From the NCBI RefSeq assembly GCF_024362695.1, contig NC_065417.1, positions 6,069,001-6,133,000 of the forward strand: DNA of 64,000 nucleotides, read 5' to 3'. Positions 10,501-21,371 of this stretch are shown here, piece by piece. Numbering within the stretch: position 1 is the stretch's first letter; each line of letters opens with the position of its first letter. The translations under genes and the position numbers were made by a program. The notes below the pieces were generated by a model, which was not told where the DNA came from, ran no database searches, and was given only the letters and a program-made list of their open reading frames with translations. The stretch is from Pectinophora gossypiella. Its lineage: Eukaryota > Arthropoda > Insecta > Lepidoptera > Gelechiidae.

Positions 10501-13500
10501 GATGCCTTCTATCCACTTAGTAAACTTTGAGATAATAACCAAATCAAATTATGAAACGGTAAATAAAACACACGGAAGTATAATCATGAGTTCTCAAATA
10601 TTTTCTACGTAACGTGTCTATCGGAAGCCGGCAGTCGAACTAATCAATGTTCTGGCCGGCTAATCAATAATGATTGACAGTTTGACGGCATTTCGTGCTT
10701 CTTCGTGCGTTCAAGTTCCGGCTATTGTTATACAACGTTAACAGTTATGCTACTGAGGCCTTTAGCTGGTGTATATTGTGTCAATTGGGTTGGTCGTTAC
10801 CCGAATGTTATAGGGTCACCAACCTCATTTTTTTTTAAGAAGAATATCTTAAATATATCACGTTTCTCATAGAGATTGTAAGCACTTTTTTTTTTGCCGT
10901 GACTTATTGTAAATTTGCCGCAGATGGCATTAACTACTTGGCCGGACAAATGGGGAGCGCTGAAGGCCCTCCCTGGCTCACCCGGTAAAAATACATAACA
11001 ACGTAGTATTTACCAATTATTTTTCTTTTTTTTTGTCCACAGGTGTAGCTCTAGCTATCCTAGAGAAGGCTGAGGTGATCTCCCCGATCGCGGACGCTCA
11101 CGGGATCCCCACCACGGCGGGTACGGTCTCCGCGGGCTACCAGAACTTCCTCATATGCATCGAGATGCTGGCGGCCGCCATCGCGCTGCGCTACGCCTTC
11201 CCCGCGGCCGTGTACCACGCACACCGCGACCCGCACCGCTCCGTCACCATGCAGTCCATCTCGAGCAGCCTCAAGGTAACTACTGCCACACCCCCTTTAT
11301 AGAAAGAATAAATAAAAAACCTGAGAGTTACGCAACGCTTCCTCATTTCTCGGACTGCTTCAATCCGCCATTTTTAATATAAAAAAATGCTAATGTACAA
11401 TAATCTACATGAATATGTAGTGTAACAATAGCAGTAGCATAGTTCCAACGCTTCTTTAACTAGTGCAGATTATAGAAAGGAATGCTGTACTCTAACGGTA
11501 TTCGTAATGTTATCGGAGTTCTTCTAAATCGGTAGAGACGTTCGTGATGTAATTTAAAAAAGTTGCAGCGAAATGAGAATTAGATATTCAATGAGGTATA
11601 TGTCACAGAATAAAGAATAATAAATACTACGTATAGAACGGCAACGCTCTAGCCCGCACCAATTCACATCAAGCGCCGACCTCACCCCTCTGGGGCTTAC
11701 TTTAGTCACACCCCGGACACTTCATACAAACAACCCCGTTTTACACAGACACCACACATTGACGTTATCGTACACGCGCATCTGTTTGTGTGACGTTTGA
11801 CGCCATACGATTCAAGTCTATACTATGTTCGAGGGGGGTGAGGTAAACCTAGCTCAGACGCTGGTGGGGAGCGGAGAGTTGCCGTTCTATACGAAGTATT
11901 ATTCCTTATTCTATAACTATTGCTAAACGTTTGTGGTCTCATTCTATAGTGTGAGTTATGAATTGGATTACCAACCTCATCAACCCTTGTGTCAGGGTTA
12001 TTATTGAGCCGCCAAAGGTCCCTGACTCATGTAACGACTACGTACTTACATCAGTAGGTAGTAACCGGGACCAACGGCTTCACGTGCCTTCCGAAGCATG
12101 GATCATCTTACCTTCGGACAATCGAGTAATCAGCAAAAGTAACCAAACCAGGGTTCACAAAGTGATTTTTGTGATCAGTCCCGACTAGGATACGAACGCG
12201 GGCCCTCTGGGTCGTGGACCCGACGCTGAACCAATGCACCACAGTGGCCGTTAATCACTTAATTACAACAAGTCCAAAACTAATAAAAAAAAAAAATATA
12301 TTTAATTCATTTATTGTTTAAGTAAAACGCAACCTTGTGTTATAACCATCTGTATTCAATGTTGCAGGAGACGATGAACCCGAAGGACATAATGACGGAC
12401 GCGTTCCACAACTTCCACCCGCAGTATCAGCAGTACACGCAGTACAGCTCCGGTGAGTAATGTACCACACTTGCCCGACCAGATGGTGGAATGACACGAG
12501 GTCACCTCTTTTACAACTAAATAGAAGTTTACATTGTTACTTTCCTTACATTGAAAAAACAAGTCTATTTGACCTGAGAGCTTAGAAAAAGGCCACAAAG
12601 AAGCAATTGGGTAGTTTCCTAGGTCAAATGTAAAGGTGACACAAAACCTTTTCTTTTTCTATTTAACTTATCTATGAATTTTAATTAAAAAAAAATAATA
12701 ATGAGTGCGACATTTTGTCACGTTTTTCTATGACGTCACAGGTTGCTTTTACATACAAATTCCATAATCATTTCGTGTTTTGACGTTTAGAAAATGTAAC
12801 TCATTTGACTAGTTGGAAACTACCCTGTTCTAAAAAGTAATATGGAATTTGATATATGCGCATATAAAAGTAAGAGCGCAATGTCAATGCAAGAAATATC
12901 ATATACCTAACAATATTGTTTTTTTTTAGATGAATTGCTTTTTATGTGGATTTTTTAAACCCCATGCCCTCGGTACAGCAAACGCGCCGCTCGCCACGCG
13001 AATTATATCGACGGCTTAGACCAATAGACACAGCAAATGTTATGTACGCAGATAAACGTCGGACGGTTATTGGGTCGACAGCCTCTATGTAATTCGCGCC
13101 ACTCGCGTCGCGGTTACTGTGCCGCGAAGGCACAGTCGATCTTACTAACCCCGTTTTATATGGTCTAAGTGGGCCTTTAGTTCAAATAATGTTTGCAAAA
13201 CTCCTAATTCATTTTTCATTACATAAACAGAGTGACAGTGCATAATTTTATCTCACAAGTTTTTTTTGTGAGATAAAATTATACGATACTCGATAGATTC
13301 ATAGATAAAGTAATAATAATATTCGAATGATTATCTAAATAAGTGTCATATAGAAAAAAAAAAACGGTAAAGGATGATCTCGTCTCATTCTACCCACCCC
13401 GCTAGTGCTATGCGCATGCTCATTCGCCGCATGTTTACATGTTTTTTTGCCAAACATACTGTCTACTATTAATTGATTGTATGACTGAAATGTTTAGTCT

Positions 13501-16500
13501 ATTGTTAATTCAATACAGTCACTACATTTGTGGGTTGCCATATTAGGATGAATTTTCCAACGAATGACTGTAAAAATTCTTCGAAAACTGGCAAATTACA
13601 GTTAATTAATTATCTTAAATTAAAAATAAAACTATACATTTCTCCGTCTATTGGCAAACGAATGTATTTCTATGATAAATTAAAAAAAAACATAAAAGTA
13701 CATTTGTTTCCTCTGAACTATTATATTTTTAATATGGATGGTAAACTTATGGAATTTGTGCATTGTAAAAGTGAGTTGACTTAGTATTGTTGACTGTCAT
13801 TTATTATAAGTAGATATACTAAGTTACCATAGCTTTTTTTACCAGTATATTCGTACGCCATAGATTCCTTTAGAAAATTGAACAAGTTATTTTTATATTT
13901 TAATAATTACGGATAGGACTTCAAGCTGTTCCGACGTCCGAGATACCTTCAGGTCCTTCTTATGTTTGATTTGATTTCTTTCAGATGTTACATCTCACCT
14001 GCCTTACGAAAAACTATAAGCTCTGCCATAGCTGTGCTCTGCATGTCTGCATTGTCCGTTGTATACACATAATACCAATGTTACACTCGACTGCTTTGGA
14101 GCGAGCCTCATGTTTAATTGACTTGCCAAAACATTTATGACTACAATTTATTTGTAACGAGGACTAAGGGTCTCGCCAAATAAAACGAAGTGGTATCAGT
14201 CTAAGTCGGTTTGAAACTGAAAGATTTCTAACCGACCACAGACGATTCCGCGGCGATTAATTTGAGCTGACCCTATATTAACTGTAGTCGTTGAAAAAAA
14301 CGACTTATAGATATTGATAAAAGATTAGTTTTGTCCATCTATAACACGATGTTGAAGACATAACTACTCTGACGGATTGTAGAGTTATTTCAATACAAGT
14401 TTACAAGCACGCTCTCTCCAAAGTAGCAGAGTGACCCGAACATGGAAACACCACTAACATGACGCTTGCAGCGTGGTTTAGAGACGATAAAACTTGAGAT
14501 GGTCTTCTATCGTGAGGTGGAATTGTGAGGTGGGTTGTCAGGTGGAGTAACACTGGTGTCAGGGTTACTATTGAGCCGCCATAGGCCCCTGACATGGCTC
14601 ATGTAGCTACTTACATCAGTAAGTAGCCATGGAGATGGTTATTTGGGGATAAAAGATACGTTTTGCTAAAAAAAAAGAAGGAACAAAAATATTCTCAAGT
14701 GCTGGTTGTGTTAAAGAAAAGTGTCAATTAAGTAATGTTTATAGAGCGGGACCAATCTAACTTAGTAACTCAGCAATTATATGATGTAATATAAATATGA
14801 CGAAACAATTTCTTCTATTAATAAAAGTAATTGATACTAATAGATCTTGTATTGTCCATCTCTAAGTTTTTCTGTTCGCTTTAAAACACGCTGCAAGGAA
14901 GAAAGTCTATCGGGGATAACAATCACACTTGAGTATGATAATACATACACTACAGGGACACTATCACCCATTGTAACTTTATAATCTTTCAAATACGACA
15001 TAATGTTGAATAAGCATAATTACATTATTTTTGTACTAAGCCTGCGTTTCGGTGCTCGGCTACGAAATTTCTTTAAGTAAGCTGTTCTTAGGTAAACTTT
15101 ATGATTTATTTGTAATAATAATTGTCGAGGTATTTGACTAGTCCGAACTAAACTCGAAAACGAACGAATTAATTATAGAAACAAATCAATAATCACGGAA
15201 TACATCATATGCATTGACTGCGATTTTGCTTGTAAATTAAACTGCATGCGACGTCCATTATTATTTTATCATAAAATAAGGTATAAAAATAATATTTTCG
15301 TGGAAAATAAATTACAAAATATTAAACAACTTTGAGGTTGCTCGGGATTGCATTTTCTATCGGATTTTAATCAGAAAGTCGTATTTTTTTTATTTTTTCT
15401 TTGTGCATTAGCCATTCAAAATCAACATAACGCAACATAGTAAATGAAGATTGAAATTCGTTAGAATTGTTTTATTTAAAAAAAGAAATGTAATAATTAT
15501 TCGGACTACTCATTGCCATATAATTAGTATTACTTTGTACTTAGACTATGATATCGATGTAGTTTGTATGTAAATGTTTAATTTTCTGTGATTTTTTTAT
15601 TATTTTCTTGTTCTTTTTGTGTTATTTTTGTTACTGTTTTCTAGTTTAGAGGATAAAACCCATTAGTTGGAAGCTAGGCTTGAGTTACTAGGAAAGTGGT
15701 AACAAATTAATACAAAATAATATTTTAATTGGGCCTTATACCGGATGTAATTTTTGCATACAGGGTGTATTTAAATATACTAGCTTTTTTCGTTGGGAAC
15801 GAAATATTTATATTTTGGAGAAAATAACTAAAATGCATCCAATTCATGGGTAGGAAAATAAATATTAAATTTAAATACCTAATTTAAGCTTCAGAATATC
15901 CCGATTCCTTAAAGTCGCTTTGAATTTCCGTTCGAAGATGTCGTGTTTTCTTTGCTTACTGTTATTACTTTATTTTCGCCAAACCAAAGAGCGGCATTTT
16001 ACAACTTTACTTCCCTTTGCATTTTGCTGAATGTCGATACTTGTGTAAAATATACGCTTTGTAATATTATGTGCCTTACTAATCGACATGTAATTGACAG
16101 CCCGATTAAATCAATATTTTCACTTAATATTAGTTTTTCTTATATTCCGTTTAATAGGAGATTCTTTAAAATAGTTTCGGATAGTTTAATCATGTTAGTG
16201 CTGACTAGATTTAAGTTAAAGCTTCATTTTTGTCGTTTAAAACTTATCCTGTACACACGGCCACTCACTAATAAATAAACGATTTATCTTTATTTTTATA
16301 CTTTCATTGAAATGTCGCCTTAACAGAAGAAGGTAAGCAAATGAATGAATAATTATTTTCTATGATGCTTTTTATTTTATTTTGCAAGCATGCTTTCATA
16401 TGTTAGACTTAACATTGTGTGTTAACTTGTCATTAACCAATCATGATTACAAATGACTAATATAACAAAGGTGCGTTTGAAAACTGGACCAATTTTCAAG

Positions 16501-17526
16501 TTTCTATTTGTGGATTCCTGTTTTCAAACACACTCTCATTTGCAAGACTACATCATTGTGTTGCTCTTGTGTGTTCACTGCTAAATCTTAACCATACAAT
16601 TACTAAAACTTTTAAAAAAAATACTAATACAATTGAATAACTATAAAAAATACTTCTAAGTGGGTGCTATGTGTTATTTTGTACAGGGGGTTTGTGACAT
16701 CGTAACGAATACTGAGGGGATGATTCAGACCATGTTTCTGAGTTGATATCAAGTGGAATTTCCTTCGGAAAATTTATGAAAGTTTTAGTGTGTTTTTTAA
16801 AATATTTTCAGTTCCATACTTTTGCGACAAAAAATTCCACTTGATATTAATTCAGAATCATAGTCTGAACCATCCCTCAAAGTTTTCGTTACGATGTAAC
16901 TGACACTCTGTATTATTATTTTCAACTACATGGGGATAGAAAAATGTTCATCAAACATACTTGGTTGAGGATCCATAACGCCCAAAGTGTTATAAAATAA
17001 TCTAATTAAGTACTAAACTTTTTTCTTATAATTTTTAAAGTCCGTATAAAAACTGGGGTATGGTGATGGTACTAAACCATTTTGGACTATATCGGTCTTT
17101 TTCCATTGTCTCTCACATATTCCGTTATTATTTATAGCAAACGGGATTAATAAAAGTATCACTATTCTGCTTTTTGTAGTATTTTCTAGTCCTTTATCAA
17201 AAAAACAAGGTTTACTGTCCCTGTAAAGCGTTTGTATGTGTCCTGGAAAAGGTATTACTTAATTATTTAAACCTACCTCCTAATACTACCTAAAATCCGA
17301 CATACAAACGCATTGCGAGACGAACATACCTTGTTATTAGCGATTTGAAATGGAATTAAAAGATTGTTGGTGTGTAGTGATGCGTGGAGGGAACGGCATG
17401 GGCAAGCGAGACGAAGGCGCGGCGTTGGCCCCACGACCACCTCCGCAGCGCGTCGCCACCATCAGCCATAACACCAACTACCACGAGAAGACAACTTTAC
17501 TCAGCTCTGATGACGAATTTCAGTGA
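3905..17526 (+). CDS. Tmem184: TMEM184-family transmembrane protein, 3' six exons (N-terminus outside)
   Basis: Six exons (3905-4070, 8375-8601, 9622-9823, 11043-11275, 12368-12452, 17378-17526) join in phase into 354 codons including TGA; every intron is GT-AG. The protein matches the TMEM184/OST-alpha family (Solute_trans_a): RWIVRILFIVPIYG, TVRDCYE, FLSLCYEYLGGEGNIM, GFLRFCKQATLQFC, YNISVSLALYGLFLF, LKFFTVKSVIFLSFWQG, SISSSLKETMNPKDI and a C-terminal TTLLSSDDEFQ. Family members are seven-pass proteins of about 400 residues, studied in vesicle trafficking and axon biology; the molecular activity is poorly defined. Roughly 60 N-terminal residues with the first membrane segment are missing here. 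The gene converges on the phosphatase gene at its 3' side. Family call is firm; the paralogue (A, B or C-like) is inferred. Confidence 0.93.
4109..4407 (-). mobile_element. SINE family B (tRNA/5S-like head) with 12-bp target duplication
   Basis: It is flanked by TATAGCTTTATT at 4097-4108 and 4408-4419. Read on the minus strand: a head with an A-box-like GTGGCGCAGC, a 5S-rRNA-like middle (AAGTTAAGC ... GGATGGGTGACCAC), a core shared with SINE-A (GGGACCAACGGCTTAACG as seen on the plus strand), and a (GATGAT)n tail. The second copy is at 47181-47478. Confidence 0.85.
4482..4640 (+). repeat. MITE family I copy
   Basis: It starts GTGCCGTTCCC and contains AAAGCTCTTTTTGCATA, matching copies at 9871-10066, 21372-21527 and 41350-41491. 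No coding capacity. It abuts palindrome E at 4639. Confidence 0.6.
4639..4778. repeat. CG-rich palindromic MITE, family E
   Basis: The ends are inverted copies (TTGGTACCGCGCCACGCG and CGGCGTGGTACCAGTACC) with a centre that reads AGCCAGCATTTGCCGTG. Similar palindromes lie at 12968-13140, 18655-18812 and 38170-38262. Confidence 0.65.
5300..5612 (+). repeat. Dispersed repeat family H
   Basis: It contains CAATTGGGTCGTGTA, TTTTTCTATGACGTCACAG, TTTCGTGTTTTGACGTTTAG and GACTAGTTGGAAACTA. The same order recurs at 12640-12832 and, reversed, at 52985-53245; a diverged part is at 22290-22400. It looks like a non-autonomous element; class unknown. Confidence 0.65.
6107..6392 (-). mobile_element. SINE family A, 5'-truncated, 12-bp target duplication
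   Basis: It is flanked by TGTAATAGGGCT at 6095-6106 and 6393-6404. On the minus strand it keeps the B-box region (GGTTCGAATCCGGTGGGG-like), the shared core and the tail ending CACACGATAAGAAGA. The A-box part is missing. Confidence 0.87.
6854..7178 (+). mobile_element. SINE family A, full-length copy, 11-bp target duplication
   Basis: It is flanked by ACCGTACAAAT at 6843-6853 and 7179-7189. The head reads GTGGTTCAGTGGTCGAGCG (A box) and GGTTCGAATCCCGGTGGGG (B box). The core is CCGTTGGTCCCGG and the tail ends CACACGATAGAAGAAGA. This is the best reference copy of the family in the window. Confidence 0.9.
7522..7566 (+). repeat. (GT)n microsatellite followed by an 18-base G run
   Basis: About 14 GT units run straight into a pure G tract. 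Such a tract could form a G-quadruplex and is also a common place for length error in assembly. Confidence 0.9.
7912..8105 (-). mobile_element. LINE 3' end fragment
   Basis: Seen reversed: it begins CAAATTCAAAAATATCTTTAT (tail) and continues with AAGAAGCTGCAAGAAAATCC and CTAGACGTCC. The reverse complement of the same end is at 49325-49462 (GAACGTCTAGGGGCCG ... AATAAAGATATTTTCGAATT). No coding part remains. Confidence 0.65.
8375..8601 (+). CDS. Tmem184: TMEM184 exon (AFVIYSFLSLCYEYLGG...IIIFLQ)
   Basis: The acceptor CTGTACTTGCAG precedes it and the donor GTCAGT follows. Two bases complete the split Ala codon, then 75 codons in phase. It encodes the family-diagnostic FLSLCYEYLGGEGNIMSEL, a cysteine pair in NGTCCLAG, and GFLRFCKQATLQFCLIKPV. 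Confidence 0.95.
8602..9621 (+). other. TMEM184 intron (1.0 kb)
   Basis: It holds a SINE-A 3' fragment at 9025-9098 (ending CACACGATAAGAAGAAG, plus strand) and a LINE-tail-like stretch at 9297-9400 (AAATTCAAATATATTTATTT). Nothing else was recognised. Confidence 0.7.
9622..9823 (+). CDS. Tmem184: TMEM184 exon (SAGHYHDGDW...SVIFLSFWQ)
   Basis: The acceptor GGTTGTTGGCAG precedes it and the donor GTATGT follows. 67 codons plus one base. It encodes GYLYITIVYNISVSLAL, GLFLFLGATREML and VLKFFTVKSVIFLSFWQ, two membrane segments typical of the family. Confidence 0.95.
9871..10066 (+). repeat. MITE family I copy with inverted ends
   Basis: It starts GATGTGCCGTTCCC and ends GGAACATTCCCGGGAA. The interior AAAAAGCTCTTTTTACATAA recurs in other copies. 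Confidence 0.6.
10088..10216. repeat. Palindromic MITE family F
   Basis: The arms AAAAAGGGCAAATCGAAG ... AAAAGCAATATTGCAATTTG and AATAGCAATATTACTTTTTA mirror each other around GCGCATATAAATG. A related copy is at 12838-12962. Confidence 0.65.
11043..11275 (+). CDS. Tmem184: TMEM184 exon (GVALAILEKAEVI...SISSSLK)
   Basis: The acceptor TTTTTTTGTCCACAG precedes it and the donor GTAACT follows. Two bases complete Gly, then 77 codons. It encodes GVALAILEKAEVISPI, GTVSAGYQNFLICIEML and SVTMQSISSSLK. GC content is far above the flanks. Confidence 0.95.
11637..11905. repeat. Small TIR element bounded by GTATAGAACGGCAACGCTC
   Basis: The left end GTATAGAACGGCAACGCTC is the inverse of the right end (GAGAGTTGCCGTTCTATAC). 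The centre has CATTGACGTTATCGTACACG, which recurs at 33668-33690 next to TTACCGTTCTATACGTA. No coding capacity. Confidence 0.65.
11957..12250 (-). mobile_element. SINE family A copy
   Basis: It reads ATTACCAACCTCATCAACCC ... AACCGGGACCAACGGCTTCA ... ACCAATGCACCACAGTGGC on the plus strand, so the tRNA head is at the right. It is diverged, and its A-box side is intact. Confidence 0.8.
12368..12452 (+). CDS. Tmem184: TMEM184 exon (ETMNPKDIMTDAFHNF...)
   Basis: The acceptor AATGTTGCAG precedes it and the donor GTGAGT follows. 28 codons plus one base: ETMNPKDIMTDAFHNF then QYQQYTQYSS. This is the conserved cytoplasmic tail start of TMEM184. Confidence 0.94.
13241..13284. repeat. Perfect short hairpin
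   Basis: ATAATTTTATCTCACAA and its exact inverse TTGTGAGATAAAATTAT are separated by a few T/G bases. It could fold in RNA or DNA; function unknown, possibly a MITE remnant. Confidence 0.75.
14519..14628 (-). mobile_element. SINE family A 3' fragment
   Basis: It reads GGAATTGTGAGGTGGG ... GTGTCAGGGTTACTATTGAG ... ACATCAGTAAGTAG. The head and core are missing. Confidence 0.7.
16683..16912. repeat. Palindromic MITE family G
   Basis: The two halves mirror each other: GACATCGTAACGAATACTGA ... GATATCAAGTGGAATTTCC and AAAATTCCACTTGATATT ... TTTTCGTTACGATGTAAC. Copies are at 30071-30226, 49031-49246, 51027-51200, with pieces at 10378 and 59005. Confidence 0.8.
17378..17526 (+). CDS. Tmem184: TMEM184 terminal exon with stop
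   Basis: The acceptor TTGTTGGTGTGTAG is followed by two bases that complete a Val codon, then RGGNGMGKRDEGAAL, a proline-rich PRPPPQRV and EKTTLLSSDDEFQ, then TGA at 17524-17526. The acidic LLSSDDEF end is shared with vertebrate TMEM184B, which confirms the gene end. The phase matches the exon at 12368 exactly. Confidence 0.92.
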
Positions 17527-18654
17527 ATATGTTAAAAGGAAGGATTACAGACGTATTGATAATGCTTCTTGTTACACTTCAGAGTTGGCTGTATGTGATA
17601 ACGCCATTGCTATGTCAAGTAAATCGAGAAGAAAAAGAAAGAAACTTGCGAGGTTATTTGCCGCGATTTTTAAAAACATTCTAACGACGTGTCCGCATTC
17701 ACTGTTGCCTTGTAAATGTTATGGGGATAAAAACACGATCAACGTTAAATAATAATTAGTGTCGGCCCTCGTACCTTGCTAAAGTTGGTACTAAATTCTA
17801 AAAACTAAATTTAATCTTGACCTTAAAAAAATGTATTTCAAGCACCTAAATGAGTGTAATTAGAAGCATTTTTATATATTAAATCACTTAAATAATACCT
17901 AATGAATATTATTATGTTGTTTTACTGTTAATTTCTATTAAGTACATTTATTAAAGAATCAAGTTAATTTTGAATTGTGATTAAGTTATTTTTTTTGTCT
18001 AAGGATTAAGAATAGATGATATTAAAGTGCTTGCCAAGAAATAAGTAGGAGTTTTTACTAGATAGTTCAATTGCACAGAAGGAAAACACTAAAAGAGTTA
18101 TGTAAGTGCAGTGTAGAGGCGCTTTATACTTACTGCCTTAACGAGTAATAGTTAAATAATTTATCAGAAAACATACTAGGGAAAGAAAATAAATCATTTG
18201 TAAAATGTACGAATTACGACTAACCCAGGTATTAGATAGAGCGTGTAGTATCTCTGCGGAATATCTTAAGTTTGTTTACGTTGTATGATTTTCTAAGTAT
18301 TTCTCTTTTTCGTAAATCGATGCTGTTTTTACCACGACGACTATGGCTTTGATAAGGAATGTATAGTATGTAATATAAGTATAAAAAATAATGTAAACCT
18401 ACCTACAAGATTTATGGAGCGAAAAATGTACAGAAAAAAGATGAATTATTAATTGTAATATCGCATTAAGACCCGTAGACCCTATATAAACATCGTTTTA
18501 TGAAATTGTATAAATTAAATCGAGGACTTTAGATCAAAACTCGTAACGCACTCATTACGATGGAGACAAAATATCTTAATTTCGCATCTGAAAGTTATAA
18601 CGAGTGAAAATACTGGTTGGTTGAGATAAAAAATATTTCAATAGTTATAACCAG

Positions 18655-18812
18655 CGTCCGCGATACGGGTTCCGCGCAAATTATACCGAGGGCTTCGGAC
18701 CAATAGCTGTACCACGTTTATGCATGTAGATAGCATTCGCTACTCTATTGGCCAAAGCCCTCGGTATATTACGCGGCGCGCGCGGCGCAGAACCCTTGCC
18801 GCCTGTACTGAT
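18655..18812. repeat. CG-rich palindromic MITE, family E
   Basis: GCAAATTATACCGAGGGCTT and GCCCTCGGTATATTACGCG face each other around ATGCATGTAGATAGCATTCG. The ends carry CG-rich tracts (GCGGCGCGCGCGGCGC). Confidence 0.7.
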
Positions 18813-19337
18813 TGGTGCTCGATTAACTCATTTCAGATTTCTCGTTCAAAGAAAACTTTTGAATGTTTAAAAAATGGAGCAGTTGCTTTTTTGCTTTACG
18901 ACGGCTGCGAAATATCACTGCCTTACTAAATTGTATACAGACTTAGTAATCGAAGTCATGTTAATTACTAATCTCGATCGTCATACTGATTTTTTGGAGG
19001 GTAGTGAGGTTTTATACACCTAATTAATAGTCAGCCAACAGTACGTAATTGCTTCGTATTTATAAAATTTACATCAGTAGCCATTTTCACCGTGTACGTT
19101 GGCGAGATATAGGACGTTCAATTTATATAAAGCTGCGGCATATAAACTCTTATCTAAGTACATAACTAAATACGCAAAAGATAAGAATTAAAAATATTAA
19201 AATAGATACCCAAATTCTTGCTTCGCCAATACGTTTTCCTACCAACTGCAGTACCTGAGACAGAGGATATGTTTTTATAGCACTCATCCGTGTTTAGGGA
19301 AACTCACAAAGAGAAAATTAAATCGAAAAATCTGACT

Positions 19338-19408
19338 CGGACGGGACTTGAACCCACAGTTCTTGTTAATCCGGGACGAGTGAGTTAACCATTACACCAC
19401 TGGGTGCT
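19338..19408 (-). pseudogene. tRNA-like relic or SINE head
   Basis: On the minus strand AGTGGTGTAATGGTTAACTC resembles an A box and GTGGGTTCAAGTCCCGTC a B box. The acceptor stem does not pair and no clean anticodon arm forms, so this is not a working tRNA. The lack of a second copy here leaves its origin open. Confidence 0.45.
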
Positions 19409-20951
19409 CCTCCTGTCCATGCGAAACCCTCTTTTTCTCGTCTATCTACTAACCAGCCAAACAATTTAGCTACAGTATTTTGCATATAGCATAGGTACTT
19501 TGTAGTCCAGTATCTCTAGGATTGATATTCATTGACCACTGCATCTGCTTCCCCGTCCAATCGTCCTAAATTAATGCAAGCACGAGCGAACGCTTTATAA
19601 ACTTCCAAAATCACGATGTACACTATAAAATCGATATTTTTTTACTAGATTTTAAACGATAGATATCTATATGTTCTCGGCTATTACATTATAGTTAACA
19701 CGATGTATTAAACTAAGATCTCTAAGGCTATATCACCATCTCCAGGAGTATTTCTTGGAAATAATTCGTGAATAAACATTCCTTGATTTTATATTCTTCA
19801 TTTGTTTTATATCCTTTGATCGTTTACCTAAAGTACGATGTAGTGAGGCTAAATCTACATCGGGAAAAATACTTCAGTGATGTCATTAACTTGCATTTTA
19901 TTTAAGTACATAAATACTCCTTTGAAAATCCACACGATAGATTTATCTTGCAGATGGTGGTGGCTATTATTTATGTAAAATCTAAATAATCTTTGTATAA
20001 TAAGTTACTTGTAAATGTTTTAGCTCAGCCCGATTTTAGCTAAGCACCTATTCTGTGCATTTAATTTGGTGATAACTTGGTAATGCCTATGATGTAAACC
20101 AATGTAGGTATTTCGAAAAAAAGGGTTGGAAGGTTCTAAAAAGGGATGGTTTTAGGGCTGATGCGCTAAAACCGGGCTGAATTCTCGTAGTAGGTGAAGC
20201 TATCGAGTAATTTCATATTCCTTACGTTCCCACAAAAAATATAGATGGCATCTGAACAGATAGATTTAACGTGATAATTACCTATTTTCTCATTACTAAA
20301 ATATAATCTTATGGCAGAAGCAAAATATATAAAAATAATTGATGCTTGATATTTGGATCAGAATTATGTTTCTACCTATATTGCGTCTTTTTATTTTGAT
20401 CTGAATAATAACAGGTGGAAGATTTGTTGTGCCTGGGTAATAACAAGTGTCATCATTTAAACCCAAAAAAAAGAAAGACTAAAGATGTATTACGTCTGTT
20501 ATCTATGAAAATAGAAGGTTAAACGAAGGCGAATCTGTACAGCGCCATCTGTATTTTTTTAGGAACGTCGCCTGGGTCTTTTTCTTATTAAATATGGGTT
20601 TTTAAAAACTCAATGCGGTATATTGTATCATGTTCATACACTCTGGTGAGCCTTGTGGTGGTGGGTATACCACTGTATACTTACCTAGACACGATGAAAC
20701 GAACATTAAAGCACATTAGTTAAAACTAAGTGCTTGCTGGCGTTGCAAGAAAATTCTTGGAAAGACTCACGATTTTAAAAACGTATTATTGTCCGTCAAG
20801 ACGTATTGTTGGACATCTAAACTCCACCTTTTCACTTGTAAATGTTGTAGCTAGTCTTGGGTGTAGTCTAGTTTTACAAGACGAGCTTTTCTAAAAGTAC
20901 TTATGCAAAATGTTTAGATGGTGCTCTTTGGGATTTTTTTACTTAGGTACT

Positions 20952-21325
20952 GGCCCCGATTCCTGCAGACACCGCCTAATTTTATTTAAAGTTATATCCG
21001 TCATTTTCATATCCGTCGAAAAGGAAAGGGACGGATGATTCACAGCTCTTAATTTTAGGAAGAATGAGTGAATGAATGAATAACCCGGGCGAATCAAAAG
21101 GTACGTCACTGGTATGCAATCCGTTTGACGTGCTGTCTACTTAACTATGTCGGGTTATTGACGGATGTAAAATTTTTAGACGGTTGGTTTAGATTTGTGC
21201 TTAAAATTGACGTGTGTTCCATAAATTTTATGCTTGTCGATTACCCGTCCCTCTCCTTTTCGGCGGATAAGAAAATGACAGATATAACTTAAAATAAAAT
21301 TAGATGGTATTTACAGGAATTAGCA
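20952..21325. repeat. TIR element family J
   Basis: The left end GGCCCCGATTCCTGCAGACA, then TTATATCCGTCATTTTC, is mirrored at the right by GAAAATGACAGATATAACTT ... TTTACAGGAATTAGCACC. A right-end copy is at 50236-50366 (GGTGTCTGTAGGAATCGGGG). Confidence 0.75.
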
Positions 21326-21371
21326 CCACTGTCATCGTATTAGTTACTCTATGTACAGTGCAGTGCCGTGC

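Larger units (their letters stand above)
9824..11042 (+). other. TMEM184 intron (1.2 kb)
   Basis: It contains MITE I (9871-10066), palindromic MITE F (10088-10216), a partial MITE G (about 10378-10458, CCACTTGATATTAACTCAG) and a reversed tail of retroposon D (10884-10990, AAATTTGCCGCAGATGGC). Confidence 0.7.
11276..12367 (+). other. TMEM184 intron (1.1 kb)
   Basis: It holds a region at 11637-11905 bounded by ATAGAACGGCAACGCTC and its inverse GAGTTGCCGTTCTATAC, an apparent small TIR element (a relative of its right end is at 33600-33790). SINE-A on the minus strand follows at 11957-12250. Confidence 0.6.
12453..17377 (+). other. TMEM184 last intron (4.9 kb), AT-rich
   Basis: It holds repeat H (12640-12832), MITE F (12838-12962), palindrome E (12968-13140), a perfect hairpin (13241-13284), a SINE-A fragment (14519-14628) and palindromic MITE G (16683-16912). 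Between 14640 and 16680 it is plain AT-rich sequence with no recognisable feature. Confidence 0.65.
17527..20951. other. TMEM184 3' UTR and intergenic DNA
   Basis: The 3' UTR must begin at 17527. AATAAA occurs at 18188-18193, but I cannot choose the real poly(A) site. Palindrome E is at 18655-18812 and a tRNA-like relic at 19338-19408. The rest is AT-rich with no recognisable gene. Confidence 0.55.

Noticed and set aside
15943..16278. 111-codon plus-strand frame in the last TMEM184 intron
   Set aside because: AT-rich composition, no motif and no splice context; most likely chance.
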